Shown piece by piece: positions 10,440-23,570 of a stretch of 64,000 nucleotides of DNA. Every line of letters begins with the position of its first letter. The first letter of the stretch is position 1. Source of the DNA: Diphasiastrum complanatum (lineage: Eukaryota > Streptophyta > Lycopodiopsida > Lycopodiales > Lycopodiaceae). A program made the position numbers and the translations under genes. The stretch covers positions 48,219,666-48,283,665 of the forward strand of contig CM055100.1 of the NCBI GenBank assembly GCA_029204225.1. Reading direction: 5' to 3'. A model generated the notes under the pieces. The model was not told the DNA's origin. It saw nothing but the letters and a program-made list of their open reading frames with translations, and did not search any database.

Positions 10440-13134
10440 TTTTACATGACGATTCTTTATGGAGATGCAGGGTTTTGTTGCGGTTCTCAGCAAACTAACA
10501 GTGGTTTGCAGGTTGATGAGCCAGTAAGACCATTATTTACATCTCAACAATAATATCCATAATTAAGATTATATTGTTGATTTCCAACAACTAACTCAAA
10601 AGTAGCACTTCTGACATGGTTAGTTGTATCAGATTTAGAAAATATTTAAATGTCTAGGTGTGGTACCAAAACCCCACATTTAATCTAATTCTAAATCAAT
10701 CCTAGTTTAATAAGCAATTATTAATGAGAAATTACTATAACCCAGAGAGAAATTGTCTCAAATACAATTCTCATCAATATGCCTATGTATCAACAATTAG
10801 TTTATGCATGAGAAAAACTTAGTTCATGGAATACTTGTGGATTCACAAGATTAGAAGTTTGTACATAATTTTCATGATCCCACAAAGATTCACTACATAG
10901 CATATCTCTACAAATAACTCCTGATCTGTACACAACACTTTCATAACCGAAAATCTTGTAACTATCCTCTAAGAGAGAATATTTCTCAAAGAGTGCTATT
11001 TCACTAACAAAAATCCCAACCAGAGATTTACTCAAAAAGAATATATTGCTAGCATGAATTTCTTCCCTTGCATCAACCCACGGATCTTAGTCCACACTAA
11101 GATCAAGTTGACTACTTTCCGCAATAGAATTCCATAGTTCTAACACAAATCAATCGGACTTGTTATCAGCCACCTTTCTACCACAAGAGTGTTTTTAAAT
11201 TTTTTCCCACCTTAAATCTTCAAACCTGATATCAACTATAATCCATAAAGGATTTCTCTAATATTTGAATATCCTCTCGTTTCTGATTTATAAAATAGGT
11301 CCATCATCTATAATAGATTCCTCCTAGAATCTCTGACAGATGCTTCTCCTTGATAACTCTCTTTTCTTCTTACCTCTCCCCTTTTTTAACAGAAAACGCC
11401 ACGAGTTTCCAAGGGGTGCATATCATTCATAATTTGCTCAAAAGAAGTTTCAAAGAAAAGATATGAGAAAATCTTGAAAGCCAAAGAAATGTTGCATCAT
11501 TGTTAGCAAATTCCAATGATGTCCCAACATAGTGACTAAACCAAAGATCTTTTTCGTTACCAGGCTTGAGAATTAACCATAAATCAGAAAAGGATTTCTT
11601 AAAAATTCAAGTAGAGAAAACAATTTTAGAAAACAGTTTCATTAACCATTTTTGTGAGATCGTCCATGGTCAACGGGTAATAAAAAATTACCTTCCAAGA
11701 TATCACAAAAAAACGGGTTAATTAATGTGTTAAGAAATTCACCAATATATCCTTTATAAAGAAATAGCTTGTCGGGTTTCCGGTTTTGTAAATTTGACAT
11801 ATTTAAAAAGGGGTCATGACCAATATCTCAAATTTTCGACAAAACACCCATTTTATGACCAATAGTTTTTGGCATCACTTAGATTTACGGCCTTACTACG
11901 ATAAACTAATTAAGTTAGTTTCATATCTTCATTTTGGAATCGCTTGCATCCCATACCATAGGTTCTTCCTCCATGAAGGCCCTCCACTTCTTGATCAAAG
12001 TGTCAAAAAAAATAAGACAAGTATATGAAGTTCTCGGGAATTAGTTACAAATTCCAACTTCATAAAACAAAAACATACATTCTTTCGCCCCTTTTCATAA
12101 TCTTTACTGTCACTGAAAAGATAACAGTATCTTCCTAACATGGATGAGTGACAAATTATAGAAATGGGAAAGAATGAGCCGGCTTTTAATTTGTTCCAAT
12201 GACAAAACATAATGGTGCACCCCAGCTTCAAGCACATCAAGAAAACAACTTTTTCGTTCTATTTAAGTCTTTTCATCTAAGGCTTTGGGCTGTTTTTGGC
12301 CATGTCCATCTCCAAAAAAATGACACCTTGCCTTGGCCAAAAAATCCAAAAATTCTTGGACATAGGTGTCCAATTCTCGGTTGCCCCTTTACGTTAATGA
12401 AGCGAATATTTCATCAACTGTAAAAAAAGCTTTATGGAATTCCTCCAGGAATTCAGCCCAGTCATAATTTTTATGCCTTATATCCTCCACCACGAGGAGG
12501 CATTTATACAAAGCAACACAACAAACCGACGAATTAATGGCTTGTATTCAATTGATTAGATTTCACATGTGGTTGTTTTAGTTTATATGATGAAGTTACA
12601 ACACATCGTTGCCCAAAGTTTGCAACAATGGGTAAAATTGCAAGGCGCCATCATATCAAGTGATGCCGGGCAAATTTTCGTTTGCCCCCCTCATAGGACT
12701 TCCATCACAATCCATTTTGAATACAATTGAAAAATTTTAAAACAAATTTTTGGTCAGTCAATGATCATTATGGTAATGGTTTATAATAAAGCAATGTCTA
12801 GAAAAAAAATTTAATTTTCACTAAACATATCGTGCTGATTTACAGAATATACCAATGATCACTACAAATGGATTTCCAGTGATAAAAACGCGAAAGAACC
12901 CTTTACATGTTCTGAAATCTAATTTACGCAATTTTTTTAGAGCCATTCCTTTCAACTATTAGCATAACGGCCTTAAAAAATTTGCATAGTCTGCCTTGGC
13001 TACAAAAAGCCCATGGGGAAAAAAAAAACAATAAAAAAAAACTTCCAATGCTCCCACCCACCCCCCCTCAACCTACCATAACATCACGAAGACAACTACT
13101 AGTTCAACCTAAAAAACTTAAGTTAAACTATAAT
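10440..13134. other. No gene recognised; AT-rich intergenic or decayed repeat
   Basis: Short frames occur on both strands, but none has a recognisable motif or splice-consistent extension. The base composition is AT-rich with many poly-A and poly-T runs. The sequence could be old transposon debris. Confidence 0.5.
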
Positions 13135-13170
13135 CCCCCCCCCCCCCCCCCCCCCCCGCCCCCCCCCCCC
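13135..13170. repeat. Poly-C tract, 36 bases with one G
   Basis: A near-pure C homopolymer broken by a single G at 13158 and followed by GGGG. It sits between a poly-A-rich stretch and a GA microsatellite. Exact length should be treated with caution because homopolymers are error-prone. Confidence 0.9.
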
Positions 13171-13255
13171 GGGGTTCTCATCCCGTTCCCTCCTAAACTG
13201 TGAAGGCTCGGGCTCCTACTGGTCGCGAGCAGGGGCCCGAGAGAGAGGCAAAATC

Positions 13256-13256
<1 letters not shown>

Positions 13257-13291
<35 letters not shown>
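13257..13291. repeat. (GA)n microsatellite
   Basis: About 35 bases of GA repeat, the reverse orientation of the CT arrays elsewhere. Confidence 0.95.
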
Positions 13292-13294
<3 letters not shown>

Positions 13295-13956
13295 TCGAGT
13301 GGGAGAAGCGCCCACTCTCCATATTCCTCATCCATCTTCCAGATGAAGCAAGGTAGGAGGAGGGCGATCAACATGCAGTTGGAGGGCGCGCGATTGGAGT
13401 GTTTATTATGTTGTTTTTTGTGTTGTTCTGACTAGTTTTCATAGCTTTAAAGCTAAGCTTGAAGTTATCTTGCATTTCTTGTAGCTTTCCTTGCTTTGAA
13501 TAATTTTATAGTTGCATCACATCCCTTCTTGTCTGAATCTGCCTTTCTGTAGGAAACCAGAGTTCAACCATGCTTTAGCTTCACTTTGAAGCCAAAACCC
13601 ATCCCTACTGCTATTTTTTTTTTGCAAAAAGAGATTACATAAAAGACGCCAATCTTGTTTGCTTAGCCTTACTTTGATTTTACGAATGCTTAAGCAACCA
13701 CTATTTACAATTTAGCATGCCTAGATCGCATTATGTCTGAGAAACAGGGTAAATGCTGCACAATTTTTATCTGAAATTCACAATTTGCAGGTTTGGCCAT
13801 TTTTCACATAGAATAGGCTTCATTATTCTTCTCAATTTGATGTGTAACTTGTAAGGTTAAGGAGGATTACTATACAAAAATATTACAAACTGATTAATTT
13901 TTGTATTGTTGAGTTGCAAATTGTTTAGTTTTGTTAGGTTTAAAAACGCACACACA

Positions 13957-13958
<2 letters not shown>

Positions 13959-14010
<52 letters not shown>
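13959..14010. repeat. (CT)n microsatellite after a short (CA)n
   Basis: A CACACACA stretch leads into about 50 bases of CT repeat. Confidence 0.95.
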
Positions 14011-14013
<3 letters not shown>

Positions 14014-14199
14014 ATGATGGCATGATGGCATGCGGTTTCAACATAATGCTTTGTTAGTTGGAGCAAAGAAAGGGGGCAAGGAATAGAATCCATGACCTCT
14101 CTTTATTTGTTCCATAAAGCTAACATACACATGAATGGTCCCACGCCCTTGAAAAAATGTGCAACTGCTGCTTGGAATCGGTGGACTTCACTTCTCTTT

Positions 14200-14690
14200 T
14201 GCATTTCTAGGTGATGTTGCGAGAGCTTTCCAAACCCTGATATCGGTTCAACGCGTTGATGTGCTATATGACTAGTCAAACAGGCCATCCGCACGTTGAA
14301 TCGATATCAGGTTATTGTCTAACTTCTTAACCGTAGTTCTGATTGAGATGAACATGCTGCTATTAGAAAGAGCTCGACAGGAGCTTCGCAACGACATGAC
14401 CTAGTTTTTATATATGGTTAAAAAATTATAGGCAGTCAAAGTTTGAGGAAAATCCTTCATCTAAAAATATATATATATATTTCAAAAAAATAACCCTAAT
14501 ATCGAATCAACGCGCACCCTTGGGATTTGAGCCTGGTCAAACCCGAAGGGCACGCGCTGAATCGATATTAGAGTTTTTTCTTAAAAAAAAAAAAAAAAAA
14601 AAAATTGGAAAGAGCTCAAAGAGAGCTTTGCAACAACACCAGAATGACCTAATTCCGACCGACAGTTCAAAAGTTAGGGGAATATAGAAT
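14200..14690. repeat. Two hairpin-centred repeat units
   Basis: Two imperfect inverted repeats sit about 265 bases apart. In the first, AACCCTGATATCGGTTCAAC (about 14235) pairs with a complementary arm ending GAATCGATATCAGGTT (about 14311). In the second, AACCCTAATATCGAATCAAC (about 14502) pairs with GCTGAATCGATATTAGAG (about 14573). Between them lie shared flanks: AGAGCTC, GAGCTTCGCAACGACATGACC, and a GTTAAAAA/GGCAGTCAAA block. The same layout recurs near 53.4-53.9 kb and partly at 21.7 kb. Non-coding; a MITE-like or satellite-like family is inferred. Confidence 0.6.
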
Positions 14691-14865
14691 CATGAGTATT
14701 CATTGATTTAAGATTCATCTAAAAAGGGTAATGAGAAATGTGAAAGTTGCCAAGCTAGACATAAGAGAAGTGAGTAACAACTCTGGAATTAAATCATGTG
14801 TGGTATTTGAAGTCGCAAGTAAAATCAACAACATCAATAAGAGGGTGTTCAGATGAGTGTTAGTT

Positions 14866-15364
14866 TTATTGGACATGTTCATGATGGGGCATAACATTAG
14901 GGCCATCAAAGATGTTATGGTAAATATTGAATTTTTCACAAAGCACTAGGTTATGATCTTTGTGACAAGTGGGAGATGACCAAAAGCCACTTCTTTCTAG
15001 ACCATCAATGGGACCATAGGTGTTGAGGATAGAGCAATGACGACCAAATTTTTTGATATGGACAAAGACACATCTCATAGGATAGTCCATGTTGGGCATA
15101 AAACTACTCCAAGGCCTATGGAGATGAAGGCAATAACACTCCCCGTCAAGTCTTGATCAGGAAAATTATGTAACTATAAGTAGGGATGAGTTTCCATACT
15201 AGAACATGTTGGTTAAATCCTTTAAGCTTAGTATCTTGCAAGCAAAATAAAATATTTAGTTTCCTAAAATTAGAGCTGAACCACGTAAAGGTAGAGCATG
15301 TAATGTTCACATTGAGGCCTTTTATGATTGGTCTTGGGTAAATTGTTGCAAACATTAGTTTCAT
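14866..15364 (-). pseudogene. L1-type LINE endonuclease relic
   Basis: The minus strand reads KLNILFCLQDTKL, an L1 endonuclease block (usual form DIxCLQETK). Further on, in a shifted frame, it reads ILNTYGPIDGLERSGFW, matching the NxYxPxxxxERxxFW block, and then HNLVLCEKFNIY where GGDFN is expected. Order and spacing fit the apurinic-type endonuclease that nicks target DNA for LINE insertion. Stops and at least one frameshift break it, and neither reverse transcriptase nor ORF1 is seen. Confidence 0.6.
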
Positions 15365-15420
15365 CTTTAAAAGAGGATTTAAATTTCTTCCAAGAACTTA
15401 ATGAATTGATATTTCATGGG

Positions 15421-15800
15421 TGTTAGATTTCATAAGGACCCAATGTAGACTAAATAAGACTTAACAAGGACTAACTATCTTGCAAAATAGTTATGTTTAA
15501 TTAAGTTAGGGGATTGTCTATAAGTAGGCAAGAGACACCATTTTGAAGGATCCTTTGGCTCATTTGCAAGAGAGAGAGAGAGAGAACTAGGAGCTCCGTC
15601 TCCTCTTCCTCCTTTGTGAATGTGAGCCTTGTGATTTCCATTTTCTAGGTCTCATGTGCCCTATCTACATGAATCCATGCTCTATTCCATATCTTGTAAT
15701 CATTTCCTCATTCTTAATGTGATTCCATGGAGATTTTCTCATTTTTAGCTTCTTATGGATATGTTATCTTGAATGGTTTGTACTTTTCTTGCTTCTAGCT
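15421..15800 (+). repeat. LTR-like remnant
   Basis: The sequence starts TGTTAGATTTCATAAGGACC after CATGGG. It contains a TATA-like GTCTATAAGTAGG at about 15515-15527 and then a (GA) stretch and CT-rich exon-like sequence, typical of plant LTRs. No second copy, PBS or coding domain is attached, so it may be a solo LTR. The right border was not found. Confidence 0.35.
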
Positions 15801-16410
15801 ATAATTCCTTTTGTTATTGCTATTAGCTTGGATTTGGCACATGACAACAAGTTTATGCTTTGGATGCTTGGGACAACATCGGTGAAAGAATGTCCACGTA
15901 ATCAAATGAAAACCACATATAATCTTTAAGTAGAACATCCACATTAGCCAATGGAAGTAGATGAAATTGAGCAAGAGGCTAATCCTAATGTTAAAAATGA
16001 ATGTTTTTGTGGTGTGGCAGGTGGACACAACTCCTCATGAGACATAACCTTCTTTTTTTCTGATCTCGTTTGAACCATTGTAAACATTCAACAATTTTAA
16101 TAATCTTATCGAGACATAACAATTCCAAGTTGAACAAAGTACACATGGGGTTTTTCTTTGTGATTTAAAAGTGTATGTTGTAAGTAGCTCGTCCAACTTA
16201 TCTTCATTCTATGGATCCAAAAGCTTCAAGGGCAAGCTTTGGATTCTTTCAAATTGCTTAGAGAAAATGTCAAACAATATCTTTAAAGCATTGAGGGTTT
16301 GACTCTTCTCCTTTATCTAATTTTTTACTCATCTTGTAAAGGCAATAGCATGTGTTCATGTCAAAACTTAACTTCTATTGTTGGTCACAAATGGTTCTAA
16401 CAATTGTGTA

Positions 16411-16614
16411 TTGCCAATTTGACACACTTGTTGATGCTTATTCATACTTTAGAGGGTACATCACAAATTAACATCGGAAGTCTTCTGATGAGTTGACCAA
16501 AAATCTGTATTGATTGCCAATTTGACGCACTTGTTCATGCTTATTCATACTTAAGAGGGCACATTACAAATTTGCATTGGCAAGTCTTTTGATGAGTTGA
16601 CCAAAAATACAAGC
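16411..16614 (+). repeat. Tandem duplication, period 103 bases
   Basis: Two adjacent copies start at 16411 and 16514 (TTGCCAATTTGAC, then CACTTGTT). They share the end GATGAGTTGACCAAAAAT and differ by about ten substitutions. Non-coding. Confidence 0.8.
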
Positions 16615-16619
16615 AAACA

Positions 16620-19600
16620 AGCGCAAGGTAAGACACAACTTTAAGAAGAAAAAAAAGAATGATGGGCTTGATACTTTTATTCCAAATCTAGTTTTTTCAT
16701 TTTGATTTCTTTCACTCTTAGCATATATAACTCCATGTTAAATCTATGATCTAAAATTCAATGATGACTTATGTAAAGGCAATATAGCAAACATCGTTTA
16801 TGTTCTCTTCTATTAACCAAGAATAAGGTTGAGGAAAAGAAATATTTCAATAAATATCACATTGGAAAAGGCATGGATTCTATGTACCATTCTCTACAAA
16901 TTTATGGTGGCCTATTGCTCCAACAACTAATTTGGAAAAATATGAAAACAACATTTCTTATTTGAGTAACAAACAACATATTATGCCTTTCTATTTCTTG
17001 TTATAAGAGCAGAAGGCCACAATTGGGTTGGATCTATTGCAATGCAATCTTGTTGTTTTTTCTTTTATTGAATCTTTGGTCATGAATTTGCTAAACTTAC
17101 AATCCTTAACATTAGTAGTGTGCATTTGAGAATGCAACTTGTTACACAACATATTGCACATCTTACTTCAATTATAGATTTATTACTTCAAATGTTTTAT
17201 AAATATTATACTAGGTAGCTAGGTTAAAATTGAAGTGTATTATTGATAATGACCATGCTAGATGGCTCATGTATTTAAAGTAGTAATATTCATTAGAAAA
17301 GGAAACATACAATTGCTTTTTCATTATGGTGGTCATTACGTACATTTCCCCCCTTTAAAATAATGCATGTTCTATGAGTTTTGGTGTAGTTTAGCCTTGT
17401 TTTGGTATAGTAATGGAGTAATAAATGACCTAACATTGAAGTGACACAAGTGATTTTTTTAGAAACATCATCATGGAATGTGCAGGCCGTAGTAGGATGG
17501 TGTGTTTCAAGAAAATTTTGATGTGATGTCAATCACAATGATGTATTGCCAATATGATATCCATTTATGTCTTCTAATGTACTAAGAGGCCCATGTATAT
17601 CAATCATCTCTTTGTCATGTTGTACCTAAAGTTAATTCATGTTTCATAACAATAGAGTTTAAATTATGAAATTTAAAGTCTTTGCTACGAAGCAATCTCA
17701 TCTTTGTGATATTGTGATTTAGCACAAAGAAAGAAAACATTGATGCTTATTAATGGCCTAGGAATCCTACTATTGTTGGTATTATCATATCTTTAAAAGG
17801 ACGTGCGTCTTGATTTCATACATTCACCAATACATGGGAGGATGTGTAACAAAGCAAGATTATTCTTTTTGGTGTAAACAAGATTTTCACAAGTTAGTTA
17901 TATAGAGCATTAACTATCTTATAGAACTTTACATTTACTAAAAACTTATGGTACTCATGTCCCATGTAGAAGCATGGATTCTTGATAAATATGTCTTTAA
18001 CAACAAATTTCTATGATTATGGTATATGTTGGAAGCACAAACTTACTATATTGCAATGATGAAATATAGATAATGATTCAAATTTTCATATGTTAAATCA
18101 CATCATATATGTGTTCTTTTCATATGTTATACTTGATGAACAAAAGAAGAATCTTCTTTAAGATGTAGCTTGTCGTATTCAGTATTCAAATTTGTACTAT
18201 GCCACACATTAAAACTATCAAATCATATGTTATCATATTAAATTGATAGAGGAGAACTTTCCAAATATCTATAAAGTTCCAACTTATGTCTGGGGGAAGA
18301 TTGTTCAAGCACATTATTGGTTGCTCCAAGGAGACAATTTTTGCAAGTGTTCTAATTATTCTAGACACATCAAATGGACGCAAGTTTAATGTTTACTTCT
18401 TCATACATGTTTAACTTCAAAGAGAATGTAAGGAAATCAAAGCAAATTGCAATCAATTGTAATGAAAACAATAATTGATGAGTTTGTAAACTATGACCTA
18501 GTAAGAAACAACAATTATCATTATTGTCATGTAGTAACCTATGCCAAATTATGCACACATGTGATGGTATATAAATGCTCTTCTAAATACATATAGTTCA
18601 AAAAGACATGAATGATCATACTATACCATCAAGTGAGAAAAAATACACTTGAAAACAGATATTTGTGTTTTTCTTTTGGAAAGGTTATGTAAATCTAAAG
18701 TCAAATTTTCCTTGCGGTGATAATATTTTTGACGATATACTAAAGCACTCCCAACATTGGCTACCATGAACTCCACTTGTACCACATATTGAAGAAGATG
18801 AACTCTTTACTTACCAATAATTGGATAAGTGAGCACATTTTCCATTAATGAAAGAAAAATTAGCCTCAACAAATGAGAAGTCACAGGAGGATCCATGAGA
18901 AAGACTATGAGACATAAGGTTAATTGATGTGTTAAAATGAAATAGAATGAGAGATCTCTCATGTTGCACATAACCCCATATCTTGAATATATACCATGCA
19001 AGATCTCCCTTAACAATAATTGAAGCTCCTTACTTTTTTCTTGTTAAGTGGTAGTAGAACCTCTTTACCTTTTGTACAATAAATATTACAAAAATATGGC
19101 CCATTTAGCCAAAACACAACATTGACCTTCCTTTTCGTGACATGTTTTAATTTTCTTAGCTCACACTTTATATTTTCCTTGAATTTCTTGATGTTTGATT
19201 TCCATTTTGGCAAAACATTTTTTTTCCTTAAGGATTTCTACATTTAGCTCATAAACAGTTGTTTGCTGCAAGATGTTCAGAGTGGCAAGATTAATAGCCG
19301 ATGTATGTTATGATGAGTTTTTTCATTTTTATGAGTTGGATGGAATGTTTGGACTTAAGAGAAGATTCCTTGAAAAAAGAAACCCATCCTTTACACTTCC
19401 TCTTTATATTGGTGAATGAATTTCATGCAACTGTGTTATGCTCCTTATCTTTTTGAAATGATTGTTGTTCATGGCTATTGACCATAGATGATCATACTTA
19501 GCAAGTAGCAAATCTCATCATTATGGAAAGTAGTATATCCCTTTTTAAAAAAAATAGCTATATTGCAAAACCATGAAATATTTTTTTTCTATTTTAAAAG

Positions 19601-20046
19601 AATCACCCTTGAACTTCTCGTAATTGTGAATATTTTTTCAATCCAGTTTTATTATTGAGATCAATGACACTGATTAGACCTTCTTAGTTTGTAAAAATCA
19701 TCTCTAGAACTCTTATAATAATATTAATAAAATTGAAGACTTATTCTCCATTATTCTCCATCAAATCTTTAGCCTTTGACACATGTTAAGACTAAAGTTC
19801 AACCTTGAGTATTAGCTTGGTGCCAAGACCTAAACAACCTAATATGATCAACAATATGAAAATTATACCCTTTTGAGTAAAAAAATAGCTTGAGGTCAAA
19901 CTCTCTTGGATCTTGAATGTGCAAATGATTAGCTCAAACTTTAGGAAGATTATTTAAACAAAGTAGAAAAAAGTGACTAGCAGAAGAATAAAATTAGTCA
20001 CATTGTAAGCAAACTTCTCATCTATATGTCCTTGTATTTAAAAAAA
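16620..20046. other. No gene recognised; probable decayed minus-strand copia body
   Basis: AT-rich sequence with no intact frame longer than about 80 codons and no protein motif I can name. It lies just downstream, in minus-strand sense, of the tRNA primer site at 20047-20058, so it may be the heavily mutated interior of that element. Confidence 0.35.
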
Positions 20047-20058
20047 GCTCTAATACCA
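20047..20058 (-). other. Initiator-Met tRNA primer binding site of a decayed LTR element
   Basis: The minus strand reads TGGTATTAGAGC, one base from the canonical plant PBS TGGTATCAGAGC. It directly follows sequence ending in CA, as after a 5' LTR. The LTR would then start at 20059 (plus-strand TGTAAAAAGC) and extend to roughly 20.5 kb. No partner LTR was found. Confidence 0.5.
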
Positions 20059-20525
20059 TGTAAAAAGCTCAATCATATATCTGATACTCAAACTTCAAGA
20101 AAATATTCTATGCACAAAAGTGTTGTACTAAAAAATCAAAGAATTTGATAGAATTTACAAAAAAAAAAAGAAAAAAGACAATAGCTTAACCTAATCACCT
20201 CACATCACATTGATAAACAAGGATCAAGATCTTGCCCATGTCCCATCAAGGGCAAAAAAAAAAAAAACACTTATGGATGTAGCCAACCATTAATTTCATG
20301 TACTTTACTAGATCCAAATTTGAGCTCCAAAGCTATCCAACTATTACAACTAAGCGGTGATTGGGGCTTAGTCAAAACTTGCTCTAGAAATTGGAGGGTC
20401 ACCCATTTGAGCCTTTGGGGGCATTATTGGTATGATCAAGTCATCTTCAAACCATCTTTCTCATCTTTGAGAAAGCTAATGTCCTCATCAAGGCCAAATT
20501 TTATTAAGCTACCTTGATCAGACTT

Positions 20526-22700
20526 CATTTATCGACAATATTACTAGAAAGCATGTAAAATTGAGTGCCTCAGACTCTACTCATTGGGCTTTACACAAAA
20601 AGACATGAAATGTTCACTTTACTTTAACACAAAAAAATTGTAGATAAAAAGTTCACTTGCATAAGTGTTACAAAATTTGAGGCATTATCGAACATTCGCC
20701 TTATTCACTAGTTTCTTATATCAACACAAGAAAAAAACAATACTTGAGAGTTTTTTTGAACTTGAAGATGATTGTGAGTACAAGTTCACATTGGAGTTAT
20801 TGAAATCGCTATAAAAGTTCCATGGGCCAATTTGAAATCATGATTGTTATTTATGTTTTTGTCTAAGTACTCATTGAGGACATCAAGAGCTTGGGTTTTG
20901 AGTTGTATTGTGAATTTCAAGAAAAATCTATAAGAGGCACTCTATGCTATTTGACAAGATATTCAAGCTTGTTTCCCACTCTCTTCCTTTAGTTCATTCA
21001 TTGTTGTTTGTGGGTGATGAAAGCAATAGTTGCTCATCGGGTTTGAACCTTTCAAACAATGAGATATGAAATACATAATAGATATCCAATGTTGTATTTA
21101 GTGCCATCTGACATGCTTAGAAACAATGGCTGGTATATTTTGCGTACTCATCGAGACAATTGGAAACTTTTGTCTCAGATTGTGCATTATGGTAGAATTG
21201 TTTACTTAATTATTATGCACAAATTTTTGTTGGATTTCAATCCTCTAAATTTCTAATCCTATGACTTGTTGGAAAAACTATGTGGAATGCAAGGATTCCT
21301 CGATGCATGAATTCATTTCTATCATATTCAAACTACTCTTGATAATCGACAATGGTTTTACTTGATTTGAACTTTGAAGTCATAAGGATCGATACAATCG
21401 ATTCTATAGACATGCACAAATTCAATAAGATGCAGAAACATGAACAAAACAAGCAAGTAGATCAAAACGGATTTTGATAATCTGCAAGTATTTTCTTTGC
21501 GAGTTTTATTTACAAATGATTTCTGAAATTTCATGGCACATGGTATGCTATCAGATATATAGGCTTTATATATACTCATTTTATATTAGATAACAACTGA
21601 TTTTGATTATACCAATGGATTCTACATAAAGAATGGAGCACTGTTGCTTTTTCGACAGGAAAGTTATGACAGTTCAAAGTTTTTAGACTAGAAAACATTT
21701 TCCCCTTGGAACCTAAAAGGGGTAGCACGTCACCATGCTATCAATTTGAGTTAAAAACTAAAAGCTTAAATTGTTAGCACGCCGGCATGCTACCCCTTTC
21801 AAGCTCCAAGAAAAAAAAAATTAGCCTAAAAACTTTGAAGGGCGATAACTTTCTTAATATTGCTCGGATTGAGATGATCCAACAAGCAAAAAAGTTCCAT
21901 TTTTCATGTAAAATACATTGCTTTAATCAAATTTGATTAAAAAAAAATGAAAATATTATATTATTTCATCATCTCAACATAAGCTTAATAGCTAAGTTAT
22001 AGCCTCCATCTAGAACATACAATAAAAATGTTTTTTTTTTCACCAATGTTGATTTTATAATACCTATTATAGGCTTGGCCACATACCATCATGTCTTTTA
22101 ATGTATGGTCGTACATCAATCCTTGGCAGTAGACAAAAATGTTTTAGCTTGATAAATGTAGAAGTAAAGTAATTAAGTTTTTTGCATTCTCAATGATATA
22201 GCATACTATGTACAATTTGTAGACCACATGATTTGCAGACATATCTTTTGGCTAGTAAGAAAATAAACAACATGATAATGAAGCATACAAATAGATTTCA
22301 CCCCCAAAAGCGAAGCAGAATAAATTTTAGAAACCCAAAAACAATGTAGCATGCCACGTGCTATCAATTTGATGTAATTAAAAAACACCAAACTCGAAAA
22401 ACTCGCAGATGATTTACTTTCAAAATGCCAAACCCCGATCAAAACTAGAGCATTAACATCAACATTAACTATCAATCACAAGAACGATTCAGTCTACGAA
22501 TTATGTTATCTACATGTAATGTATTAGACAAAACAGAAAGCAAAACACACGACACTTACACAACACAACTCTATTTCCTAAAAATTATTCTATTAAGTCG
22601 TAAGTATGCGTACAATCTAAGTGCATTCAGATGCGTGATCTTCCTGAAACAATACTCTATAAACAGAGAAAAGGATCTAATAGCTACGCTCTGATTGAAT
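20526..22700. other. Non-coding AT-rich stretch with one hairpin
   Basis: No gene-like frame is supported. The only structure seen is the inverted repeat at 21705-21812, listed separately. Confidence 0.45.
21705..21812. repeat. Inverted repeat around GGGGTAGCACG
   Basis: CCTTGGAACCTAAAAGGGG plus TAGCACGTCACCATGCT (21705-21741) is the near reverse complement of AGCACGCCGGCATGCTACCCC plus TTTCAAGCTCCAAG (21777-21811). The loop is about 36 bases. The flank contains GCTCGGATTGAGATGATCC, similar to the flanks of hairpin units at 14.3 and 53.6 kb. Confidence 0.65.
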
Positions 22701-22711
22701 GTTCAACTGAT

Positions 22712-23570
22712 TCATCATCATTTACACTGATCTATTATTGAATATTTCTACATGGCAGCAGTACAATTACAAGAATGCTTAATGGATAGATTTACAATCT
22801 GGATTAAGGCACTACGTGTTGTTCGCAGTTGCTATTGGGTAGAATTTTTTCCATTAGAGATTCTACGAAAATCATGGAGGCATGGAGATAGATGATCGAT
22901 TGGATAGTCAACGTATGCAAGATCGGGCCCAATGGATATCATTGCATACATGAAGGATCCGACAATTGACTAATATGAATATCCCTTCATTTTGCCCTTC
23001 TCCTCTTTAGATTGAGGGCATTTCACTTTCAACAGTTTAAGACCTGGATCCATAGGAGAATGTACAGGCTTGAAATAAAAATTTTGACAGTAGATTGAAG
23101 ATGTATTGAGTCAAGTAGAGTAGCTTCTTGTTTCTATCTCTGTGGATTTGATGTCCAAGTAGTTGCACAGTACAAGAAGTGGGTGTGAGAAGACTTCGAC
23201 TATTCGGAGTTGAGCGTGTCGCTGTCGAATGTCAAGATAGTCCCTGACGGTAGTTGGTTGAGTCGATAAGTCGGGTTTTCCCGATAAGTCGGCCAAGTCC
23301 GACAAGTCAGGTGACTTAGACAAGTCGGACTGCCATTCTTTTGCCTATTTTCGATATGTCTAATCGATTCATCATTTACACTGATCTGTTATTGAATATC
23401 TATACATGTTAGTTGAACAATTACAACAATGCTCAATAGATTTACAGATTAAGGCACTACGTGTTGTTAGCACTCGCTAGTGGGTAGAATTTGTTCCGTT
23501 TGAGATTCTGTAGAAATTACAGGGGCGTGAATATAGATGGTTGACTAGATAGTCAACAATCAGATCGTCA
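22712..23570 (+). repeat. Direct repeat pair (about 205 bases) with an inverted third copy
   Basis: Segments 22712-22915 and 23363-23570 share TTTACACTGATCT, GATTAAGGCACTACGTGTTGTT and GGGTAGAATTT in order. Part of the same block occurs inverted at about 24243-24300. They could be remnants of LTRs, since a copia pol fragment lies downstream, but no TG/CA borders were located. Confidence 0.6.

Noticed and set aside
12982-13203. Proline-rich frame over the poly-C tract
   Set aside because: Product of the homopolymer.
20320-20517. 65-codon plus-strand frame
   Set aside because: No motif, and it lies inside the presumed LTR next to the primer site at 20047.
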